DNA from: Streptomyces sp. DH24
GTDB lineage: Bacteria; Actinomycetota; Actinomycetes; Streptomycetales; Streptomycetaceae
Assembly (NCBI RefSeq): GCF_029813775.1
Contig: NZ_JARVKW010000009.1
Coordinates: 124,001 to 188,000 of the forward strand
Reading direction: 5' to 3'
Length of the DNA stretch: 64,000 bases
Part shown: piece after piece, positions 59,287 to 64,000 of the stretch
How positions within the stretch are numbered: position 1 is the stretch's first letter
How the letters are laid out: each line of letters begins with the position of its first letter
Notes under the pieces: model-generated
Seen by the model: the letters and a program-made list of their open reading frames with translations, nothing else
Told to the model about the DNA's origin: nothing
The model's database searches: none
Translations under genes and position numbers: made by a program

Positions 59287-60358
59287 CACGTCCACGGAAA
59301 GCACGGGCACGGCCGAGGCGCTCTCGCTCGTCCCGAAGGCCGAGGGCAAGCAGTCGATGAAGGACTTCAAGTCCGACCAGGAGGTGCGCTGGTGCCCCGG
59401 CTGCGGGGACTACGCGATCCTGGCGGCGGTGCAGGGTTTCATGCCCGAGCTGGGCCTGGCCCGGGAGAACATCGTGTTCGTCTCCGGGATCGGCTGCTCG
59501 TCCCGTTTCCCGTACTACATGAACACCTACGGGATGCACTCGATCCACGGCCGCGCCCCGGCGATCGCGACCGGCCTGGCCGCCTCACGCCGCGACCTGT
59601 CCGTCTGGGTCGTCACCGGCGACGGCGACGCCCTCTCCATCGGCGGCAACCACCTGATCCACGCGCTGCGCCGCAACGTGAACCTGAAGATCCTGCTGTT
59701 CAACAACCGGATCTACGGCCTCACCAAGGGCCAGTACTCCCCGACCTCGGAGGTCGGGAAGATCACCAAGTCGACGCCGATGGGCTCGCTGGACGCCCCG
59801 TTCAACCCGGTGTCACTGGCGATCGGCGCGGAAGCCTCCTTCGTGGCGCGCACGGTCGACTCCGACCGCAAGCACCTCACCGAGGTCCTGCGCCAGGCCG
59901 CCGCCCACCCGGGCACGGCGCTGGTGGAGATCTACCAGAACTGCAACATCTTCAACGACGGCGCCTTCGACGCCCTCAAGGACAAGCAGCAGGCCGAGGA
60001 AGCCGTCATCCGCCTGGAACACGGACAGCCGGTCCGGTTCGGCAGCGGACTGTCGAAGGGCGTGGTCCGCGACCAGCGCACCGGCGACCTGAAGGTCGTC
60101 ACCGTCACCCCGGACAACGAGGCACAGGTCCTCGTCCACGACGCCCGCACCGAGTCTCCGACCACGGCGTTCGCGCTGTCGAGGCTGGCCGACCCGGACA
60201 CGCTCCACCACACCCCGATCGGCGTGTTCCGCTCCGTCGACCGGCCCGTCTACGACACCCTGATGGCCGACCAGCTCGACACCGCCGTCGAACAGCACGG
60301 CAAGGGCGACCTCTCCGCCCTCCTCGCCGGCGGCGACACCTGGACCGTCGTCGGCTGA
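59279..60358 (+). CDS. korB: 2-oxoglutarate:ferredoxin oxidoreductase, beta subunit
   Basis: 359 residues. The thiamine diphosphate motif runs from GDGDALSIGGNH (Gly114-Asp117) to FNNRIYGLTKGQYSPTS (Asn142-Asn143). Cys39 and Cys42 (WCPGCGDY), Cys73 (GIGCSSR) and the Cys in YQNCNIF are the expected 4Fe-4S ligands. No ferredoxin gene is adjacent, so the electron acceptor is encoded elsewhere. Confidence 0.94.
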   Translation: MADTSTESTGTAEALSLVPKAEGKQSMKDFKSDQEVRWCPGCGDYAILAAVQGFMPELGLARENIVFVSGIGCSSRFPYYMNTYGMHSIHGRAPAIATGLAASRRDLSVWVVTGDGDALSIGGNHLIHALRRNVNLKILLFNNRIYGLTKGQYSPTSEVGKITKSTPMGSLDAPFNPVSLAIGAEASFVARTVDSDRKHLTEVLRQAAAHPGTALVEIYQNCNIFNDGAFDALKDKQQAEEAVIRLEHGQPVRFGSGLSKGVVRDQRTGDLKVVTVTPDNEAQVLVHDARTESPTTAFALSRLADPDTLHHTPIGVFRSVDRPVYDTLMADQLDTAVEQHGKGDLSALLAGGDTWTVVG

Positions 60359-60388
60359 CACGCGGTACGGCTGTCGGGCCCGGGCGCC

Positions 60389-60787
60389 TCAGGGTGTCCG
60401 GGCCTCGTCGTATGCCCGGCGGGCCTCCTGCACGTCCTCCAGCCGCCGCTCGGTCCACCGGGCGAGCGAGCGGACCTGTTCGGCGGCCTCGCGGCCGAGG
60501 TCGGTGAGGGAGTAGTCGACGCGGGGCGGGATGACCGGCCGGGCGTCGCGGTGCACCAGGCCGTCGCGCTCCAGGGTCTGGAGGGTCTGGGTGAGCATCT
60601 TCTCGCTGACGCGGCCGATCGCCCGGCGCAGCTCGCTGAAGCGATACGAACGCTCCAGCAGCTGGATCAGGACGAGGACGCCCCAGCGGCTGGTGACGTG
60701 CTCCAGCACCAGCCGGTGCGGGCACATGTCCTCGCGGCTGGTGGCCTCACGGCCCACGGTCCGGCTCCCTGCTTCACTTACCGTCAT
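60389..60787 (-). CDS. HxlR-family regulator with a single cysteine
   Basis: 132 residues. The winged HTH spans about residues 30-95 (SRWGVLVLIQLLERSYRFSELRRAIGRVSEKMLTQTLQTLERDGLV, as a region). The only cysteine, Cys22 in MCPHRLVLE, is at the position used for thiol sensing in QorR and HypR. Divergent from a quinone-oxidoreductase gene, with a nested palindrome between them, so it probably represses both genes and responds to electrophiles. Confidence 0.9.
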   Translation of the reverse strand: MTVSEAGSRTVGREATSREDMCPHRLVLEHVTSRWGVLVLIQLLERSYRFSELRRAIGRVSEKMLTQTLQTLERDGLVHRDARPVIPPRVDYSLTDLGREAAEQVRSLARWTERRLEDVQEARRAYDEARTP

Positions 60788-60790
60788 GCC

Positions 60791-60815
60791 AGTACCTTAC
60801 TTCAAAGTGGGTACT
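60791..60815. promoter_or_regulatory. Nested palindrome in the HxlR/quinone-reductase divergent promoter
   Basis: Outer arms AGTACC (60791-60796) and GGTACT (60810-60815) enclose an inner ACTT...AAGT pair on nearly the same centre. It is three bases upstream of the HxlR start and 63 bases before the reductase start, so binding could block both. Confidence 0.65.
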
Positions 60816-60877
60816 TTCTTTTGGTTAGCGCACCTCCTAGGGTTAGTGGACAACCACCCCCCGAAGGAGTCCCGTAC

Positions 60878-61732
60878 ATGAGCATCGTCGTCACCGGCGC
60901 CACCGGAAAGCTCGGCCGCCTCGTCGTGGCACAGCTGCTGGAGAAGGTCCCGGCCGAGCAGGTCACCGCCGTCGTGCGCGACCGGGCGAGGGCCGCCGGC
61001 CTCGCCGAACGCGGCGTGCGGCTCGCCGTCGCCGACTACAACGCGCCCGAGACGTTCGACGGCCTGTTCGCGCCCGGCGACAAGGTGCTGCTGATCTCCG
61101 GCAACGAGTTCGACAAGGGTCGGACCGGCCAGCACAAGGCGGTCCTCGACGCCGCCAGGTCCGCCGGTGTCGCCCTGTTCGCCTACACCAGCGCCCCCGG
61201 CACCCTGACCGCCGCGCTGGCCGACGACCACCGGGGCACGGAGGAGGCGATCCTCGCCTCGGGCGTGCCCTACACGCTGCTGCGCAACGGCTGGTACCAC
61301 GAGAACTACACCGAGCAGCTCGCCCCCGTCCTGGAGCACGGCGCCGTGGTGGCCGCCGCCGGCGAGGGCCGGGTGTCCTCCGCCTCGCGCGCCGACTACG
61401 CGGCCGCCGCCGTCGCCGTACTGACCGGCGAGGGGCACGAGAACCGGACGTACGAGCTGGGCGGCGACGAGGCGTGGAGCTTCGCCGAGTACGCGGCGGA
61501 GCTGAGCCGGCAGACCGGCAAGGAGATCGTCTACCGGCCCGTCTCCCCCGCCGAGCTGACCGGCATCCTCACCGGCGCCGGACTGCCGGAGCCGTTCGCG
61601 GCGGTCCTCGCGGGCGTGGACGCGTCCATCGAGAAGGGCGAGCTGGTGGTCGGCTCCGGTGACCTGTCCCGCCTGGCGGGGCGCCCGGCCACGCCGCTCG
61701 CGGAGGCGATCGCGACGGCGCTCAAGGACTGA
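60878..61732 (+). CDS. NmrA-like NAD(P)H:quinone oxidoreductase (QorB type)
   Basis: 284 residues with GAAGGAG before ATG 60878. MSIVVTGATGKLGRLVV is the nucleotide-binding start. NEFDKGRTGQHKAVLDAARSAG and YTLLRNGWYHENY match the QorB/TMR family that reduces quinones with NADPH. The HxlR partner suggests a role in quinone or electrophile detoxification. Confidence 0.92.
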   Translation: MSIVVTGATGKLGRLVVAQLLEKVPAEQVTAVVRDRARAAGLAERGVRLAVADYNAPETFDGLFAPGDKVLLISGNEFDKGRTGQHKAVLDAARSAGVALFAYTSAPGTLTAALADDHRGTEEAILASGVPYTLLRNGWYHENYTEQLAPVLEHGAVVAAAGEGRVSSASRADYAAAAVAVLTGEGHENRTYELGGDEAWSFAEYAAELSRQTGKEIVYRPVSPAELTGILTGAGLPEPFAAVLAGVDASIEKGELVVGSGDLSRLAGRPATPLAEAIATALKD

Positions 61733-61744
61733 CGCCCCGCACCC

Positions 61745-61780
61745 GCGCTCCCCGCCGCGCCCGGCGGGGAGCGCCTTTTC
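61745..61780 (+). terminator. Intrinsic terminator of the quinone-reductase gene
   Basis: A perfect 13-bp stem GCGCTCCCCGCCG / CGGCGGGGAGCGC with a CGCC loop is followed by CTTTTC, a rare T run in this genome. It lies 12 bases past the stop. Confidence 0.9.
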
Positions 61781-61934
61781 ACGTCCCCCGCCGCGTGGTT
61801 CCGGCCGGGCCGACGGGAAGTGACCCGGCGGTGTCGGTCACGTACCGGATCGCTGAACTCCTGTTCGGCGACTGTGGGCGCGGCTACGCTGTGCCGCAGT
61901 CACGGACTGTCACGGGCTGGTCGGAGGCAGGCGG

Positions 61935-64000
61935 ATGGGGGAGCCGATATTCGGCGTACTGGGCCCGCTCCAGGTACGCGCGCGGGGCGGGACGGGGCCG
62001 CTGCCACTGGGCGGTCCCAAGCCGCGGGCGGTGCTCGCCACGCTGCTGCTGCAACCCGGCGCGTTCGTGTCGCTGGACGTGCTGACCGAGGTCCTGTGGC
62101 CGGGCGGCGCGCCCCGCTCGGCGGTGGCCAACGTCCGCACCTACGTACGCGCGTTGCGGCGGGCCCTGACGGCCGCCGGCGTCGCCACCGACGGACTGCG
62201 CACCCTGCCCGCGGGCTACGCCCTGGACGTCGAGCCCGGCGACCACGACATGCTGCTGTTCGAGCACCTCCTGGACGGCGCCCGCGCGGCCCGCGACCGG
62301 GGCGACGACGCCACCGCCCTGCGTGGCTACGACGCGGCCCTCGCGCTGTGGCGGGGCGGCGTGCTCCAGGACCTGCCGTCCAGCGTGGTGTGGGACCCCG
62401 TGCTCACCCGGATCGAGGAGCTGCGGTCCCTCGCCGTGGACGAGTGCCTGGAGGTCCGGCTGCGGCTGGGCGACTACCCGCCGCTCGTCGCCGACCTGAG
62501 GAAACGACTCGCCGAGGACCCGCTGCGCGAGGACCTGTGGCAGATGCTGGTCCGCGCCCTGTACGGAGCCGGCCGGGTCACCGAGGCCCGCGCCGCCTAC
62601 GCGGAGGCCGAGCGCGTCCTGGCCGTCGAGCTCGGCGTCGCCCCGGGCGCCCCGCTGCGCGCCACCGGCGAGGAGATCAACGGGCATGTGGCGCGGCGCC
62701 GTACCGCCCCGGCCGCGCCGGTGTGCCAACTGCCCATGGACGTGCCCGACTTCACCGGCCGCGACACGGAGATCGCCGCCCTGGAGGAGCTGCTGTCCGG
62801 CGCGGGGCGGCGGCCGGTGGTCGCCGTGGTGTCGGGCCCGCCGGGGTCGGGGAAGTCCACCCTGGTCGTTCATGTGGCCCACCGGGTGCGGCACATGTTC
62901 CCGGACGGGCAGCTGTTCGTGGACCTGGGCGGCCTGAGCGGCCGGCCGCGCGAGGCGGCCGACGTGCTCGCCGAGATGCTGCGCGGCCTCGGCGTCATCG
63001 ACAACGCCATGCCGTCCGAGCCGGGCGAGCGGGCCGCGCTGCTGCGTTCCCGGCTGGCCCAGCGGCGCGTCCTGATCGTCCTGGACGACGCCGCGACCGG
63101 CGCCCAGGTCCGGCCGCTGCTGCCGGGCACCGGAGGCTCCGCGGTGCTGGTCAGTTCCCGCCGCCGGATGCCGGCCCTGCCCGCGCAGCACTGCCCCCTC
63201 GGGGTGATGCGGCACGACGAGGCCCGCGCGCTGCTCGGCCGGATCGTCGGCGAGGACCGGCTGAGCGTCGCAGGCGCGGACGCCGACCGGGTGCTCACCG
63301 GCTGCGGCTCGCTGCCGCTGGCCGTGCGGATCGCCGGGGCCCGGCTGGCCAACCGGCCCGGCTGGACCGTCGGCGCGCTGGCCGACTTCCTGCACGACGA
63401 GCGCGGCCGGCTGGACCAGTTGCAGACCGGCGAGCTGGAGGTGCGGGCGAGCGCCGAGCTGAGCTACCGGCATCTGCCCGAGCACGCGGCCACCGCGTTC
63501 CGCGCCTTCGGACGGCTGCCCGACCAGGCGGTGCCCGGCTGGCTCGTGACGGTCGCGATGGGCCGGCCCAGGGAGCCGGACCGGGTGCTGGAGACGCTGC
63601 TCGACGAGCACCTGGTGGAGGTGGTCGGCACCGACCCGCTCGGTCTCCAGCGCTACCGCATGCACGATCTGCTCCGCATCTACGCGCGTGAACTCGCCGA
63701 GGCGGACGCGCCGGACGTCTGGCGCGAGCGGGGCCTCGGGACCGTGGACGCCCTGATCGCGCTGGCCCGCTGCGCGAACGCCGCCATGCCGACCCGTTTC
63801 CTCGGGGTGCTCGGCGAGGCGCTGCCGCTGCCCGGCCCGGCCGCCGGCCTCGCCCGCGCGGTGCGGGCCCGGCCCATCGAGTGGTTCGAGAGCGAACGCC
63901 GGGTCCTCGTCGCCGCCGTGGAGTCGGCGCTGCGGCTCGGCGACCACGCCCGGGCCGCCGATCTCGCCGTCGAGCTGGCCGGCTTCTTCGACATGCGCGG
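61935..64000 (+). CDS. SARP-family transcriptional regulator with NB-ARC domain (AfsR-like), partial
   Basis: 688 codons to the window edge without a stop; GGAGG precedes ATG 61935. An OmpR-type DNA-binding domain (residues about 1-95, LGPLQVRARGG then RAVLATLLLQPGAFVSLDVLTEVLWPGGAP) is followed by the bacterial transcriptional activation domain (about 100-245). Then an NB-ARC ATPase with Walker A GPPGSGKS (301-308, Lys307) and VLIVLDDA as Walker B. YRMHDLLRIYARELA is the typical MHD-like end of the ATPase. A TPR domain probably continues past the edge. Such proteins activate secondary metabolism; the target is unknown. Confidence 0.95.
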   Translation, partial: MGEPIFGVLGPLQVRARGGTGPLPLGGPKPRAVLATLLLQPGAFVSLDVLTEVLWPGGAPRSAVANVRTYVRALRRALTAAGVATDGLRTLPAGYALDVEPGDHDMLLFEHLLDGARAARDRGDDATALRGYDAALALWRGGVLQDLPSSVVWDPVLTRIEELRSLAVDECLEVRLRLGDYPPLVADLRKRLAEDPLREDLWQMLVRALYGAGRVTEARAAYAEAERVLAVELGVAPGAPLRATGEEINGHVARRRTAPAAPVCQLPMDVPDFTGRDTEIAALEELLSGAGRRPVVAVVSGPPGSGKSTLVVHVAHRVRHMFPDGQLFVDLGGLSGRPREAADVLAEMLRGLGVIDNAMPSEPGERAALLRSRLAQRRVLIVLDDAATGAQVRPLLPGTGGSAVLVSSRRRMPALPAQHCPLGVMRHDEARALLGRIVGEDRLSVAGADADRVLTGCGSLPLAVRIAGARLANRPGWTVGALADFLHDERGRLDQLQTGELEVRASAELSYRHLPEHAATAFRAFGRLPDQAVPGWLVTVAMGRPREPDRVLETLLDEHLVEVVGTDPLGLQRYRMHDLLRIYARELAEADAPDVWRERGLGTVDALIALARCANAAMPTRFLGVLGEALPLPGPAAGLARAVRARPIEWFESERRVLVAAVESALRLGDHARAADLAVELAGFFDMR

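Overview
The window is chromosomal core sequence from a high-GC actinobacterium, almost certainly a Streptomyces. Codon third positions are overwhelmingly G or C and GTG/TTG starts are common. The gene order is that of the Streptomyces str/rif region: rpsL-rpsG-fusA-tuf, rpoB-rpoC, rplJ-rplL, rplK-rplA, secE-nusG with tRNA-Trp. No phage, insertion sequence, CRISPR array or rRNA operon is visible. All calls come from reading the sequence; no database search was run.

Layout. (1) 1-9.8 kb is accessory: a secreted GH10 xylanase with an operator-like palindrome, a deletion scar joining the tails of a DUF397 gene and an RsbW-type ATPase gene, a helix-turn-helix protein with an apparent frameshift, a secreted GH16 glucanase, a LysR regulator running into a 44-bp tandem repeat array, a secreted S1 protease with a chitin-binding module, and two proteins of unknown function. 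(2) 9.8-27.6 kb is the information-processing core, all on the minus strand: tuf, fusA, rpsG, rpsL, a DUF1707 membrane protein, rpoC, rpoB (TTG start), rplL, rplJ, rplA, rplK, nusG, secE and tRNA-Trp, with several recognisable promoters and hairpin terminators. (3) 27.8-39.7 kb is metabolic and mixed: aspC and add on plus; murB, a DUF3291 protein, a TetR/MFS efflux pair with matching operator-like palindromes, and a HadA/HadB-like dehydratase pair behind rpmG, tRNA-Met and tRNA-Thr on minus; then a probably inactive cytosine-deaminase-like protein, an NAD(P)-binding protein, tRNA-Tyr and a YajQ protein. (4) 39.7-42.8 kb holds small membrane proteins, an APC permease and the htpX-yccF pair.

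(5) 43.0-53.3 kb is a tightly overlapping nuoABCHIJKLMN operon. It is a complex I set with no nuoD, nuoE, nuoF or nuoG, and its NuoC has a 300-residue repetitive tail. It is followed at 53.5-57.1 kb by two paralogous sensor kinases and one LuxR-type response regulator, then at 57.4-60.4 kb by a two-subunit 2-oxoglutarate:ferredoxin oxidoreductase. A module without NADH-oxidising subunits beside an enzyme that makes reduced ferredoxin suggests, but does not prove, a ferredoxin-linked or hybrid respiratory complex.

(6) 60.4-64.0 kb holds a divergent HxlR/quinone-oxidoreductase pair around a nested palindrome, and the first 688 codons of an AfsR-like SARP regulator cut by the window edge.
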